Counted from the stretch's first letter, positions 26,575-40,325 are shown. The stretch: 64,000 nt of DNA from JACVRW01 sp963827065 (GCA_963827065.1 CAWGZM010000007.1:62001-126000), one strand, 5' to 3'. Notes: a model not told the origin generated them from the sequence alone. Made by a program: numbers and translations.

Positions 26575-27177
26575 TCATTTGTCAACGGGTTTGACGAGGG
26601 CCACGAAGCCCGGCAGGCCCTGGCTCGCTGGGCGGTAGGCGACCTCGTCGAAGCCTTCGCGCTCGTACAGGGCACGTGCCACCTTGTTCGGGATCGTCGT
26701 GTCGAGTGCGATGCAGGGCAGCTCGAGCGCGCGCGCCTCGTGTTCGGCCGCGGCGAGCAGTGCGCGAGCGGCGCCGTGGCGGCGCAACCGTTCGTCGGTC
26801 GCGAGCGAGTCGATGTAGAGCGCCGAGGCGGGTGGGCTCGGCGAGGCACGGCCACCCGCGCGGTAGAGCCGCAGCGTCCCGGGCCAGCGCCAGACAGGGG
26901 TTCCCCGCAGGGCGAGCCGGAGGAAGGCGCGCGAGCGCTCGTGCGCCTCGTCGACGGGGAAGGCCGCCATCGCCCCGCCGATCTCGCCGTTCACATCGGC
27001 AACCCAGACGCACTCCGCGCTGGCCAGGTTGCCGGGCGTCTCGAAGGCTCGCTCGAGCAGACGCAGGGCGCGCTCGCGGCCGCCGCTGAAGCGGTCGTAC
27101 ATGTCCTCCGCGCTGAGGTGAAGGAGGCGCGCGACGACGCTCGCCTCACCCGGCCGCGGGCGCCTCGCCTCAGCCAT
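26575..27177 (-). CDS. GNAT family N-acetyltransferase
   Basis: A protein of 200 residues. The acetyl-CoA site is LYIDSLATDERLRRHGAARALLAAAEHEARAL at about 120-150, followed by LDTTIPNKVARALYEREGFDEVAYRP, the usual GNAT end. Substrate unknown. It converges with the aminotransferase (39-base gap) and is divergent from argH. Confidence 0.83.
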   Translation of the reverse strand: MAEARRPRPGEASVVARLLHLSAEDMYDRFSGGRERALRLLERAFETPGNLASAECVWVADVNGEIGGAMAAFPVDEAHERSRAFLRLALRGTPVWRWPGTLRLYRAGGRASPSPPASALYIDSLATDERLRRHGAARALLAAAEHEARALELPCIALDTTIPNKVARALYEREGFDEVAYRPASQGLPGFVALVKPVDK

Positions 27178-27244
27178 CGCCGGCCCGCCGCGGCCCGGCG
27201 GTTCCTGTGCCCTGCGCCCGCACCGGCGCGAATCCTACGGTCCG

Positions 27245-27250
27245 TAGACT
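27245..27250 (+). promoter_or_regulatory. Possible -10 box of argH
   Basis: TAGACT lies 10 bases before ATG 27261. The same hexamer and spacing occurs before the gene at 38422. Confidence 0.4.
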
Positions 27251-27260
27251 CAGCGCCCGC

Positions 27261-28631
27261 ATGGGCCGCTTCCGCGATCCCCAGGACCCGCTCTTCCAGG
27301 CGCTCAACACCTCGATCTCGTTCGACTACCGGCTGGCGCCCTACGACCTCGAGCAGTCGCTCGCCCACGCGCGCATGCTGGCCCGCTCGAACATCATCGG
27401 CGAGGACGACCTGGCGGACATAGAGCGCGGCCTCGCCGAGGTACGCAAGGAGATCGAGGCCGACCAGTTCGTCGTGCAGCAACAGGACGAGGACATCCAC
27501 ATGGCGATCGAGCGCCGGCTCACGGAGCTCGTCGGGCCCGCGGGCGCCAAGCTCCACACGGCCCGCTCGCGCAATGACCAGGTCGCCACCGACGTCGCGA
27601 TGTTCGTGCGCGCCCACAGCCTCGAGGCGCGCGGCGTGCTGCGCGACCTGATGGCAACGCTCGTGCGCCTCGCCGAGGACCACCTCGACTGGCCGATGCC
27701 GGGCTACACGCACCTGCAGCGCGCCCAGCCCGTCTACCTCTCGCACCACCTGCTCGCGTATTTCTGGAAGTTCCGCCGCGATCTCCAGCGCTTCAACTTC
27801 TGCATGACGGCGACGGACGACCTGCCGCTCGGCGCGGGCGCGCTCGCCGGCGTCAACTTCGACACGAGCCGCATGTTCGTGGCGCAGGAGCTCGGCTTCG
27901 GCGGCGTGGCGGAGAACTCGCTCGACGCCGTCTCGAACCGCGACTTCGTGCTCGACTACCTGTCCGCGGCAGCCACCTGCGCGACCCACCTGTCGCAGCT
28001 CGGCGGCGAGATCGTCCTCTGGTCGAGCCAGGAGTTCGGCTTCTGCGAGGTCTCGGATGCGTTCTCGTCGGGCTCGAGCCTGATGCCGCAGAAGAAGAAC
28101 CCGGACGCGGCCGAGCTGCTGCGCGCGAAGGCCCCGCGCGTCGTCGGCCGGCTCGTGAGCCTCCACGGCGTGCTGCACGGCCTGCCGCTCACCTACAACA
28201 AGGACCTGCAGGAGGACAAGGAGGGTCTCTTCGACGCCACCGACACGCTCGAGCTCAGCCTGCGCGTGGCGAGCGAGATGCTCGGCGAGATCCGCTTCGA
28301 CCGCGAGCGCATGGCCGCCGCGGCTTCCGATGAGTTCATCGCCGCCACCGACATCGCCGACCACCTGGTGCGCGAGGGCGTGCCGTTCCGGGAGGCGCAC
28401 GGCATCGTCGGCGGCATCGTGCGGGCGGCCGTGGAGCGCGGCAAGACCCTGTCCGAGCTGACGAAGGACGAGCTGGCCGAGCTCGCGCCGCAGCTCGACG
28501 GGCGCTACTACGAGCTGCTCGAGCAGGGCGCATGGCTCGAGTCGAAGGTCTCGACCGGCGGCACCGCGCTGGCGCGTGTCCGCGACCAGCTCGCCCAGGC
28601 GCGACACGTCCTGGCCGAGGCGGAGGCTTGA
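27261..28631 (+). CDS. argH: Argininosuccinate lyase
   Basis: A protein of 456 residues from ATG 27261; an upstream in-frame start at 27207 has no family match. Fumarase/aspartase superfamily: LHTARSRNDQVATDVAMFVR, PGYTHLQRAQPVYLSHHLLAY, and the signature GSSLMPQKKNPDAAELLRAK with the flexible catalytic loop. It splits argininosuccinate to arginine and fumarate. Other arg genes are not nearby. The stop overlaps the glycosylase start (TTGA). Confidence 0.95.
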   Translation: MGRFRDPQDPLFQALNTSISFDYRLAPYDLEQSLAHARMLARSNIIGEDDLADIERGLAEVRKEIEADQFVVQQQDEDIHMAIERRLTELVGPAGAKLHTARSRNDQVATDVAMFVRAHSLEARGVLRDLMATLVRLAEDHLDWPMPGYTHLQRAQPVYLSHHLLAYFWKFRRDLQRFNFCMTATDDLPLGAGALAGVNFDTSRMFVAQELGFGGVAENSLDAVSNRDFVLDYLSAAATCATHLSQLGGEIVLWSSQEFGFCEVSDAFSSGSSLMPQKKNPDAAELLRAKAPRVVGRLVSLHGVLHGLPLTYNKDLQEDKEGLFDATDTLELSLRVASEMLGEIRFDRERMAAAASDEFIAATDIADHLVREGVPFREAHGIVGGIVRAAVERGKTLSELTKDELAELAPQLDGRYYELLEQGAWLESKVSTGGTALARVRDQLAQARHVLAEAEA

Positions 28632-29224
28632 GGCTCGAGCGCGCCTTCTACGCGCGCTCGGTCCACGACGTCGCGCGCGACCTCGTGGGCTGCACGCTCC
28701 GGCACGCGGGCGCAGCCGGGCGCATCGTCGAGACCGAGAGCTACCACATGGATGAGGCGGCCTGCCACGCCCACGCCGGCGTCACGAACCGGACGAGCAC
28801 GCTCTTCGGCCCGCCCGGGCGCGCCTACGTGTACTTCTCCTACGGCGTGCACTCGCTTCTGAACGCCGTCGCCGAGGAGGAGGGCGTCGGCGCCGCGGTG
28901 CTGATCCGGGCGCTCGAGCCGGTCGAGGGAATCGAGCTGATGCGGGAGCGGCGCGGGCTCGAGCGCGCCGAGGACCTGTGCTCGGGACCGGGCAAGCTGA
29001 CCCAGGCGCTCGGCATCGGGCTGGCGCTGAACGGCAGCTCACTGCTCGACGGGCCGATCGAGCTGCATGCGCGCGAGGCCGGAGCGCGACCGCCGCGGAT
29101 CGTGCTCGGCGAGCGCATCGGGATCACGAAGGCGGTCGACCTGCCGTGGCGCTTCTGTGACGCGGACAGCCGCCACGTCTCGCGTCCCTGGCCCGCGGCG
29201 ATGCGGGCGCGCAGCGCCGCCTAG
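28628..29224 (+). CDS. DNA-3-methyladenine glycosylase (AAG/MPG type)
   Basis: A protein of 198 residues with TTG start at 28628 overlapping the argH stop (TTGA). The family pattern is complete: VARDLVGCTLRH, IVETESYHMDEAACHA (catalytic Glu), RTSTLFGPPGRAYVYFSYGVHSLLNAV, GPGKLTQALGI, and LGERIGITKAVDLPWRFCD. It removes alkylated and deaminated purines in base excision repair. The stop overlaps the convergent penicillin-binding protein gene at CTAG. Confidence 0.92.
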   Translation: MRLERAFYARSVHDVARDLVGCTLRHAGAAGRIVETESYHMDEAACHAHAGVTNRTSTLFGPPGRAYVYFSYGVHSLLNAVAEEEGVGAAVLIRALEPVEGIELMRERRGLERAEDLCSGPGKLTQALGIGLALNGSSLLDGPIELHAREAGARPPRIVLGERIGITKAVDLPWRFCDADSRHVSRPWPAAMRARSAA

Positions 29225-31671
29225 GGACTGGCGCCCGGGACCGCCCCGGTGCCGCCACCCGTGCCCCCGCCGGTGGTCGGCGGGGTGGTGGGAGCCGGCG
29301 CGGGCGTGGGTGCGGGGGCCGGCGTGGGCGCCGGTGGAGCGGGCGCCTCCCCGGGCGGTGCGGCGGGCGCCTCCTCGCCACCCGTGCCCTCGTCCGGAGC
29401 CGGGTCCTCGGGAGTCGTCTCGACCGGTGCGGGCTGCTCGGTGGAGGGGGCGCTCGGCGTCACCGGCACCGCCGGCAGCGTGCTTTCGTCGCCCTCGTCG
29501 TCGTCGCCCTTCCTGGCGGCGCGCGCGGCCTCGCGCTCCTCGCGCATCGTGAGCCAGGAGGTCATGAAGTCGTGGAAGATCTCGGCCGGGAAGGTGCCGC
29601 CCGCCACCGGGCCGCCGGCGTGCTCGTACTCCATCGGCTGCAGCCGGTCCGCGTAACCGACCCAGATCGCCACCGACAGGTCCTCGTTGCCGCCCGCGAA
29701 CCACGCATCGCCGTAGTTCTCCGTCGTGCCGGTCTTGCCCCAGATGTACTCGTCGCCGACGAGAGCGGACTTGCCCGTGCCGCTCGTCACGACGAGATGC
29801 AGCATCTCCTTCGCGAGCTGGCCGACATCCGCGGGGAAGACGCGCTCGCGCACCACGTCGTTCTCGGCCTCGATGCCGCGCCGGTCCGAGTCGACCTCCT
29901 CGAAGGCCACCGGCCCGGTCGAGTTCGGCGCGAGCGTGCCGGACACGCGCACCCCGTCGTTCGCGATCGTCGAGTAGGCGTACGCCATCTCGAGCGGCGT
30001 GACGCCCTGCTCGAGCCCGCCGAGCAGCATGGCCGGGTTGGTCGAGAGCTCGGTCCGGATCCCCATGCGGTTGGCGAGCCGCGCGACGCGCTTCGGCTTC
30101 ACCTCCATGCCGAGCTCCGCGAACACCGAGTTGTCCGAGGCGGCGGTGGCCGACCAGAGCGACGCCGCGCCCAGATACGAGTCCTCGTAGTTGGACACCT
30201 TGAAGAGCTCGGGGCCCTTCTCGCCGCGGAAGGGCAGCTGTTTGGGAGCCGAGGCCCAGGTGCTGTTCGGATCGATGCCGTCGGACAGCGCGCGCAAGAG
30301 GATGAACGGCTTGAAGGAGGAGCCGGGCTGGCGGTGGCCGTTGGTGGCGAGGTTGAAGGGGCGAGCGTCGAAGTTCGAGCCGCCCACCATCGCCTTGACC
30401 TCGCCGGTCTTGTTCTCGATCGCGACGAGCGACGCGTCGGGGCCGATCCCGGCGAGCCGGCCCGCCACGGCCTGCTCGGCCGCCGCCTGGAGCTCCGGGT
30501 CGATCGTCGTCTTGATCTTCATGCCGCCGCCGAAGACGAGCCCCGGGCCGTAGCGGTCGACGAGCTGCTGCGTCATCCAGCTCGTGAAGTACGGCTGCTC
30601 CGACTCGGAGTCGGGCGGATCGACCTCGTCCTCGTCCGGGATCGCCTGGCGGATCGACTCCTGGTACTGCGTGCGTGTGATCAGGCGCTGCTCGTACATG
30701 CGCTGGAGCACGAGGTTGCGGCGGTGGAGCGCGTTCTGCGGGTTCTCCAGCGGGTCGTACAGGCTCGGTGAGGAGATCATCCCGGCGAGCAGCGCGGCCT
30801 CGTCGGGCGTCACGTCGTTCGCGAGGCGGGCGTTCGGGTCCTCTTCCTCGTCGGGCAGCGTCGGCGGCGCGTACTGGACCCCCGAGGTCGGGGCGCCCTG
30901 CTGCTCCTCGGGCTCGTCCCCGTCGCCGAAGTAGGTGCGCACCGCGGCCTCGATGCCGTAGGCGCCGTTCCCGAAATAGACGGTGTTCAGGTATTGGCTG
31001 AGGATCTTCTCCTTCGACCACTGGCGCTCGAGGTGATATGCGAGCGCCGACTCGCGCAATTTCTGGAACACCGAGCGGTTGCCCTGGGCGGCGAGCGCGT
31101 TCTTCACGAACTGCTGGGTGATGGTCGAGCCGCCCTGTGCCGCTCGGCGCTTCAGCACGTCCTGCACGAGCGCTCGCCCGATGCCGGTGTAGTCGACGCC
31201 CTCGTGCTCGTAGAAGCGCCGGTCCTCGATCGCTATCACGGCGTTCTTGATGTTGGGCGAGATCTCGCCCTCCTCGAGCAGAATGCGGTTCTGATTGCCG
31301 GCCAGCGTGGCGATCTGGCAGTCGACGTTGCCGGGCCGGCGGCAGCCGGGCCCGTCCGAGTACAGGACGGAGTTGCGGGCGGCCCGGTACTCGGCGCGGT
31401 TCTCCAGCGAGGGCAGGTCACTCGCCACGGCCATGAGCATCCCGAAGACGGTCGAGACGACCGCCAGCAGGCTGATGCCGAGCAGGATGAATGCGAGCCG
31501 CAGCTTCTTCAGCTTCGGCTTGCGGCGCGGGGGAGGCGGAGGGGCGACGCCCGGCTGCGCGGACCAGACGCCCGGCGGCGGCTCCTGCACCGAGGTTCCG
31601 CCGTTCGTCCGCAGGAAGCGGCGTCCGCGCGTGGCGGCTTGGCTTGTGATGGGCGTCGGCGGCTCCTGCAT
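29221..31671 (-). CDS. Bifunctional class A penicillin-binding protein (PBP1A-like)
   Basis: A protein of 816 residues. Pro/Lys-rich cytoplasmic tail (1-57), transmembrane helix at about 58-83, glycosyltransferase-51 domain at about 110-290 (EDRRFYEHEGVDYTGIGRAL with the catalytic Glu, GGSTITQQFVKNAL, KEKILSQYLNTVYFGNGAYG), then the transpeptidase with GSSFKPF (nucleophile Ser), SDNSVFAEL and KTGTTENYGD. The tail after about 720 is Pro/Ala/Thr-rich, ending in TGGGTGGGTG. It polymerises and crosslinks peptidoglycan outside the membrane. A second possible start is GTG near residue 28, as VQEPPP repeats MQEPPT. Confidence 0.94.
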   Translation of the reverse strand: MQEPPTPITSQAATRGRRFLRTNGGTSVQEPPPGVWSAQPGVAPPPPPRRKPKLKKLRLAFILLGISLLAVVSTVFGMLMAVASDLPSLENRAEYRAARNSVLYSDGPGCRRPGNVDCQIATLAGNQNRILLEEGEISPNIKNAVIAIEDRRFYEHEGVDYTGIGRALVQDVLKRRAAQGGSTITQQFVKNALAAQGNRSVFQKLRESALAYHLERQWSKEKILSQYLNTVYFGNGAYGIEAAVRTYFGDGDEPEEQQGAPTSGVQYAPPTLPDEEEDPNARLANDVTPDEAALLAGMISSPSLYDPLENPQNALHRRNLVLQRMYEQRLITRTQYQESIRQAIPDEDEVDPPDSESEQPYFTSWMTQQLVDRYGPGLVFGGGMKIKTTIDPELQAAAEQAVAGRLAGIGPDASLVAIENKTGEVKAMVGGSNFDARPFNLATNGHRQPGSSFKPFILLRALSDGIDPNSTWASAPKQLPFRGEKGPELFKVSNYEDSYLGAASLWSATAASDNSVFAELGMEVKPKRVARLANRMGIRTELSTNPAMLLGGLEQGVTPLEMAYAYSTIANDGVRVSGTLAPNSTGPVAFEEVDSDRRGIEAENDVVRERVFPADVGQLAKEMLHLVVTSGTGKSALVGDEYIWGKTGTTENYGDAWFAGGNEDLSVAIWVGYADRLQPMEYEHAGGPVAGGTFPAEIFHDFMTSWLTMREEREAARAARKGDDDEGDESTLPAVPVTPSAPSTEQPAPVETTPEDPAPDEGTGGEEAPAAPPGEAPAPPAPTPAPAPTPAPAPTTPPTTGGGTGGGTGAVPGASP

Positions 31672-31786
31672 CGCTGGTGAGCGGCCCCGTTGAGGGTTCC
31701 CCGCGGCCGTGCGAAAAAACTTGGCGGCCGGTTGCAGGCGCCCGCCCGCACGGCATCGTCACGGGCGCCAACCGAGCGCGTGAGTC

Positions 31787-31792
31787 TAGCAT
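31787..31792 (+). promoter_or_regulatory. Possible leaderless -10 box of tyrS
   Basis: TAGCAT lies exactly 7 bases before ATG 31800, which would put the transcript start on the start codon or the base before it. Confidence 0.4.
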
Positions 31793-31799
31793 TGGGCCC

Positions 31800-32972
31800 A
31801 TGACGGATTCGGCGGGCGAGGCCGCCCGTTTCCTCACCCGCAACGCCGTCGACGCGCTGCCCCAGGGCGAGCTCGAGCGACAGCTCGCGAAAGGCCGGCC
31901 GTTGCGGGTCAAGCTGGGCGTCGACCCGACGACGCCCGACATCCACCTCGGCCACACCGTAGTGCTGCGCAAGCTGCGGGAGTTTCAGGACATCGGCCAC
32001 CAGGTCGTCCTGATCGTCGGCGACTACACCGCGCGCGTGGGCGACCCGAGCGGCCGCTCGAGCATCCGGCCGCAGGCCGACCCCGACGAGATCGACAGCA
32101 ATGCGCGCACGTATGAGGAGCAGGCCTTCAAGGTGCTCGACCGCAAGCGCACCGAGGTGCGCCGCAACGGCGAGTGGCTCGACATGCCGATGGAGGACCT
32201 CTTCCGCCTGGCGCGGACCGCCACCGTGGCTCAGCTGCTCGAGCGCGACGACTTCGCGAAGCGCTATTCGGCGCGGGAGCCGATCTCGATCCTCGAGCTG
32301 CTCTACCCGCTGCTTCAGGGCTACGACTCCGTCGCCATCCGCTCCGATATCGAGCTCGGCGCCACCGACCAGAAGTTCAACGTGCTGCTCGCGCGTGAAA
32401 TACAGCGGGCATACGGCGTCGAGCCGCAGTCGATCCTCACCATGCCGATCCTGCCCGGGATCGACGGGGTGCAGAAGATGTCGAAGTCGCTCCGCAACTA
32501 CGTGGGCGTCGACGACCCTCCCGAGGAGATGTACGGCAAGCTGATGCGTATCCCGGACGAGGTGATGCCGGTCTACTACGACCTCCTGCTCGATGAGCCG
32601 CTCGACCGCTCGTTGCCGCCACGGGACGCCAAGCGCGCGCTCGCCTTCGCCATCTGCGCCCGCTATCACGGCGACGAGCAGGCCGTCGCGGCGCAGGAGC
32701 GCTTCGACACGCTCCACGTGCGTCGTGAGCTCCCGGACGAGATCGAGGAGTTCGCGTTCACTCCCGGCAACGGGCAGGTCCACCTGCCGGCGCTGATCGC
32801 CGAGGCCTTCGGGATGTCGCGCTCCGAAGGCAGGCGGCTGCTCGCCCAGGGCGGTGTCAAACTGAACGGAGACGCCCTTGACGCCTCACGCATGGACGTA
32901 CCGGCGGAGGAGCTCGACGGCGTCGTGCTGCAGGTCGGACGGCGCCGGTTGAGGCGCCTCCGGCGGGCCTAA
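31800..32972 (+). CDS. tyrS: Tyrosyl-tRNA synthetase
   Basis: A protein of 390 residues from ATG 31800. Class I synthetase with PDIHLGHTVVLRKL (HIGH-like, about 47), GATDQKFNVLLAREIQ for ATP and tyrosine, and VQKMSKSLRNYVG (KMSKS, about 223). The C-terminal 70 residues form an S4-like RNA-binding domain (MSRSEGRRLLAQGGVKLNG). The architecture (no long insertion, S4 end) fits the TyrRS-Z group. It lies just upstream of the rrn operon. No T-box is visible, and the leaderless start leaves no room for one. Confidence 0.93.
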   Translation: MTDSAGEAARFLTRNAVDALPQGELERQLAKGRPLRVKLGVDPTTPDIHLGHTVVLRKLREFQDIGHQVVLIVGDYTARVGDPSGRSSIRPQADPDEIDSNARTYEEQAFKVLDRKRTEVRRNGEWLDMPMEDLFRLARTATVAQLLERDDFAKRYSAREPISILELLYPLLQGYDSVAIRSDIELGATDQKFNVLLAREIQRAYGVEPQSILTMPILPGIDGVQKMSKSLRNYVGVDDPPEEMYGKLMRIPDEVMPVYYDLLLDEPLDRSLPPRDAKRALAFAICARYHGDEQAVAAQERFDTLHVRRELPDEIEEFAFTPGNGQVHLPALIAEAFGMSRSEGRRLLAQGGVKLNGDALDASRMDVPAEELDGVVLQVGRRRLRRLRRA

Positions 32973-32989
32973 GCAGGGGCCAAAACCCG

Positions 32990-33018
32990 TTGGCGCCCGG
33001 CCTCAGCAGTGCTACACT
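32990..33018 (+). promoter_or_regulatory. rrn operon promoter
   Basis: TTGGCG (32990-32995) and TACACT (33013-33018) are separated by exactly 17 bases, a good sigma-70 match. Predicted transcript start is near 33025. It begins 18 bases after the tyrS stop. Confidence 0.75.
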
Positions 33019-33300
33019 GCTCCGTCGCGCTCGAAACGCGGGGTGGAGGCCCCACCCGCGAGGAAGCAAGGTCTTTGAAAACTCAGCAGTACGTGCGACC
33101 GAAAGGTCGCGTCCAGGTTTGAACCCTTCTCGGAGCGCTTCGCGCATCTCGAGGAGGGCCTGAATCAGTACCCGTCAAGTCCAGCCCACCCGCAGGTGTA
33201 CGCGGGAGCTAAGACGACTTGACAGCTCTCTTGATCTGATAGTGGAGCCGGCCGGCTCGGGGCTTCCCTCGATCCGTCCGGATTTGAAACCACGCCAGAT
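33019..33300 (+). other. rrn leader region with boxA and processing arm
   Basis: This gene-free stretch is the transcribed leader. A boxA-like antitermination motif TCTTTGAAAACT is at 33072-33083. AAAACTCAGCAGTACG (33078-33093) is the exact complement of 34954-34969 behind the 16S gene, a 16-base RNase III-type stem. A further inverted repeat GTCAAGTC (33174-33181) / GACTTGAC (33216-33223) encloses a small GC hairpin. No gene is seen here. Confidence 0.7.
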
Positions 33301-38104
<4,804 letters not shown>

Positions 38105-38153
38105 ATTTTTTGATCTTTCTCTGATGCTCGCCGGTTCGCCGGCGGGAGACAGG

Positions 38154-38181
38154 CTGTGCAGTTTTCAAGCTCCGGCGAGGG
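38154..38181 (+). other. 3' arm of the 23S processing stem
   Basis: 28 bases complementary, with one mismatch, to 35001-35028 in the spacer before 23S. The two arms would form the long RNase III-type stem at the base of pre-23S. Confidence 0.75.
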
Positions 38182-38195
38182 CGGTCTCGCAACTT

Positions 38196-38312
38196 TTCGG
38201 TGGCAATAGCGGGGGGGAAACACCTCTTCCCATTCCGAACAGAGCAGTTAAGCCCCTCAGCGCCGATGGTACTTGGGCCTCGCGGCCCTGGGAGAGTAGG
38301 TCGCCGCCGGAT
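38196..38312 (+). rRNA. rrf: 5S ribosomal RNA
   Basis: About 117 bases. TCGGTGGCAATAGCGGGGGG at the 5' end, CCCATTCCGAACAGAG in loop B/C, TTAAGCCCCTCAGCGCCGAT, GGGAGAGTAGGTCGCCGCCGG at the 3' end; the two ends can pair (TCGGTGGC with GCCGCCGG). A T run follows (ATTTTTC). Confidence 0.95.
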
Positions 38313-38326
38313 TTTTCTTAGCGCCC

Positions 38327-38363
38327 GCGCGGCCGTGGACAGTGCTCCCGGCCGCGCTTTGCG
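38327..38363 (+). terminator. Probable rrn terminator hairpin
   Basis: GCGCGGCCG (38327-38335) pairs with CGGCCGCGC (38349-38357), followed by TTTGCGTT. The stem is perfect, the T tract is short. It lies 15 bases after 5S. Confidence 0.55.
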
Positions 38364-38405
38364 TTATGCGCAGAGGGCCTACTCAAGGCTTTCACGCAGA
38401 CCCCC

Positions 38406-38411
38406 TAGACT
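38406..38411 (+). promoter_or_regulatory. Possible -10 box of the gene at 38422
   Basis: TAGACT lies 10 bases upstream of ATG 38422, as at argH. Confidence 0.35.
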
Positions 38412-38421
38412 GACGCGCCGC

Positions 38422-38829
38422 ATGTACACGCCTCCACTAGCGATCTCGACACTCGCGATCATCCTGATCGTCTTCGCCGTGCTCGTCGCCATCGGGCTCT
38501 TGCTCGGTTGGCTCGGCATCCGGGCGCGCAACCGCCGCCAGGCCGGCTCCTGGGCTGAGCACGTGGCCGAGGCGGACGCAGCGCTCGAGCAGGCCCGTGC
38601 GGGTGACCGCGGCTGGCATCGCGAGGTGATGGAGGCCGCCGCGCGCGGCGCTCTCGAGCGCGAGCGGCCCGGCTGGCCCTACTCGGACCTGCACCTGGTG
38701 CTCGTGGACGACAAGCCGGGCGTTGAGGAGGACCGCGCCCATTTCGTGGCGGTCGGCGAGGGAGGCCGCGAGGCACGGGTCGTCCTCGGCCGCCGGGACG
38801 ACGATTGGGTGGCCGAGTCGGTCGACTAG
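38422..38829 (+). CDS. Small single-pass membrane protein of unknown function
   Basis: A protein of 135 residues. Residues about 8-32 form a hydrophobic helix (LAISTLAIILIVFAVLVAIGLLLGWLGI), followed by the basic RARNRRQ, so the body faces the cytoplasm. The rest is charged: an Ala/Glu helix (AEHVAEADAALEQARAG) and a small beta region (DLHLVLVDDKPGVEEDRAHFVAVGEGG). I do not recognise the family. It is followed 12 bases later by an HD-domain gene. Confidence 0.7.
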   Translation: MYTPPLAISTLAIILIVFAVLVAIGLLLGWLGIRARNRRQAGSWAEHVAEADAALEQARAGDRGWHREVMEAAARGALERERPGWPYSDLHLVLVDDKPGVEEDRAHFVAVGEGGREARVVLGRRDDDWVAESVD

Positions 38830-38841
38830 GCTGCCCGGCCG

Positions 38842-39405
38842 GTGTCGGCCGAGTCACTAGTCCCCGGCTTCGTCCCAGAGACCGAGCTCGAGCGGGCGCT
38901 CGCCCGCGATCCGGTCCTGCTCGAGGGCTGGGCCTGGGGCGCTCCCAGGCGCGGCCACCCCGAGGGCTCGGTCGGGAACCACGTCGCCGATCTGCTCGCG
39001 ATGCTCGAACGCTGGGGCGAGACGGGTGAGCGGCGTGCCGACCTGCGCGTCATCTCGCTGGTGCACGACTCACTCAAGTTCGCGGTCAGCCCGTGGCTGC
39101 TGCGGGTGGGGGAGAACCACCACGCGATGCGCGCCCGGCGCTTCGCTGAGCGCTACACGACCGACGAGCGGCTGCTCGTGACGATCGAGCTGCACGACCG
39201 CCCCTACTACCTGTGGCGCACGAAGTGGATCTTCAAGCGCAGCGAGCGGCGCGGGCTCGACGTGCTGTGTCGCCGCGTCGATGATCCGGAGCTGTTCGTG
39301 CGCTTCGTGGAGCTCGACGGCTCGACGGAGGGGAAGAACTCCGAGCCGATCGAGTGGTGCAGGCGCCAGTTCGAGCGGCGCGGGCTGCTCGAGCCCGCCC
39401 GCTAG
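38842..39405 (+). CDS. HD-domain protein, putative metal-dependent phosphohydrolase
   Basis: A protein of 187 residues from GTG 38842. The H...HD pattern is visible: GNHVADLLAMLERW (about 46) and LRVISLVHDSLKFAV (about 75), then ENHHAMRARRFAERY and TIELHDRPYYLWRTKW, which offer more His. This resembles HD hydrolases, but the substrate is unknown. The stop shares CTAG with the convergent frame at 39402-39779. Confidence 0.7.
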   Translation: MSAESLVPGFVPETELERALARDPVLLEGWAWGAPRRGHPEGSVGNHVADLLAMLERWGETGERRADLRVISLVHDSLKFAVSPWLLRVGENHHAMRARRFAERYTTDERLLVTIELHDRPYYLWRTKWIFKRSERRGLDVLCRRVDDPELFVRFVELDGSTEGKNSEPIEWCRRQFERRGLLEPAR

Positions 39406-39779
39406 ACCGCCAGGCAGAGCTGCTCGGAAGCGACTGGCGCTCCCTTGCGAACGCGCCGCCGCGGGCGTGCCGGCGTGCGCGCATGCGGGTCGGCTGCGTG
39501 GCGGCGCTCGCCGCTGCAGCCGGCCACGTGCTGCCGCACGGCCGCGGGGGTCGCGACCGGCACCGTGCCGGCCGCCCCTCCCGCGACATTGCGGCGAACC
39601 GCGGCGCGCTCGGCGAGGTCGCCGGCGCCTCCCAGCCGCGGTGCCCGGTCCGGAGCGTCGACGGGGGCGCCCGAGGCGCCCGGCGTGGGGGTCACGGCCA
39701 GGCGGTACTCGCCGAGCGTCGAAAACTCGACGATCAGGTCGAGCGCCGTGCCGATCTGCTCTCTGAACCTAGGGAACAT
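39402..39779 (-). CDS. Hypothetical protein
   Basis: A frame of 125 residues from ATG 39779. The first 35 residues (FREQIGTALDLIVEFSTLGEYRLAV) look protein-like; the rest is Ala/Arg/Pro-rich and low in structure. Support: it shares a CTAG stop overlap with the convergent gene, as three other convergent pairs in this window do, and it fills an otherwise empty 480-base stretch. No family recognised; it could be spurious. Confidence 0.4.
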   Translation of the reverse strand: MFPRFREQIGTALDLIVEFSTLGEYRLAVTPTPGASGAPVDAPDRAPRLGGAGDLAERAAVRRNVAGGAAGTVPVATPAAVRQHVAGCSGERRHAADPHARTPARPRRRVRKGAPVASEQLCLAV

Positions 39780-39874
39780 GCGTTCGTAAAGGTACGAGCG
39801 CCGCCGGACGGAAGCCCCGATTTGCTGCAACTTTCCTTGCAGCGCCGCAGCCGGACCACGGCGGGGTCGCTCGC

Positions 39875-39880
39875 TAGGCT
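39875..39880 (+). promoter_or_regulatory. Possible leaderless -10 box of the thioesterase gene
   Basis: TAGGCT ends 7 bases before GTG 39888. Confidence 0.4.
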
Positions 39881-39887
39881 GGCCGCG

Positions 39888-40325
39888 GTGCCAGAGCCCT
39901 TCCGTCATCGTCTGCGGGTGCGCTTCAACGAGTGCGACCCGCAGGGTGTCGTCTTCTACGCGAACTACCTGATGTACGTGGATGTGGCGATGACCGAGTT
40001 CTGGCGCGAGGCAATCGGGGGCTACGCGGCGATGCGCGAGAGCGGCACCGACGTGATGGTGGCCGAGGCGACGCTCCGCTATCGCGAGTCCGCCCGCTTC
40101 GACGACGAGGTCGACGTCGTCATGTGGGTCACGCGGCTGGGGACGAGCTCCGTCGTCAGCGGTTACACGCTCGCACGGGCGGCCGACGGCGCGGTCCTCG
40201 TGGAGGGCGAGCTGCGCCAGGTGTTCGTCGACGGCGCCACCTATGAGAAGAGCCCCATGCCCGATCCAGTCCGCGAAGGCCTCGACCGCTACCGGGTGGA
40301 GGAGCCGGAACAGGTCGGCGGATGA
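39888..40325 (+). CDS. Acyl-CoA thioesterase, 4-hydroxybenzoyl-CoA thioesterase-like hotdog fold
   Basis: A protein of 145 residues from GTG 39888. The hotdog signature RVRFNECDPQGVVFYANYLMYVDVAMTEFWRE is at about 9-40, with Asp in CDPQGVVFYANY as the expected catalytic residue (YbgC/FadM group). The end is DGATYEKSPMPDPVREGL. It would hydrolyse acyl-CoA thioesters. The start site agrees with the leaderless box. The stop overlaps the DUF389 gene (TGATG). Confidence 0.88.
   Translation: MPEPFRHRLRVRFNECDPQGVVFYANYLMYVDVAMTEFWREAIGGYAAMRESGTDVMVAEATLRYRESARFDDEVDVVMWVTRLGTSSVVSGYTLARAADGAVLVEGELRQVFVDGATYEKSPMPDPVREGLDRYRVEEPEQVGG

Noticed and set aside
29240..29350. Tandem GC-rich repeat as a mobile or CRISPR-like element
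   Set aside because: It encodes the Pro/Ala/Thr/Gly tail of the penicillin-binding protein; no spacers or conserved repeats are present.
33219..33240. TTGACA in the rrn leader as a second promoter
   Set aside because: No -10 box at 16-18 bases, and the TTGACA belongs to an inverted-repeat arm of the leader RNA.
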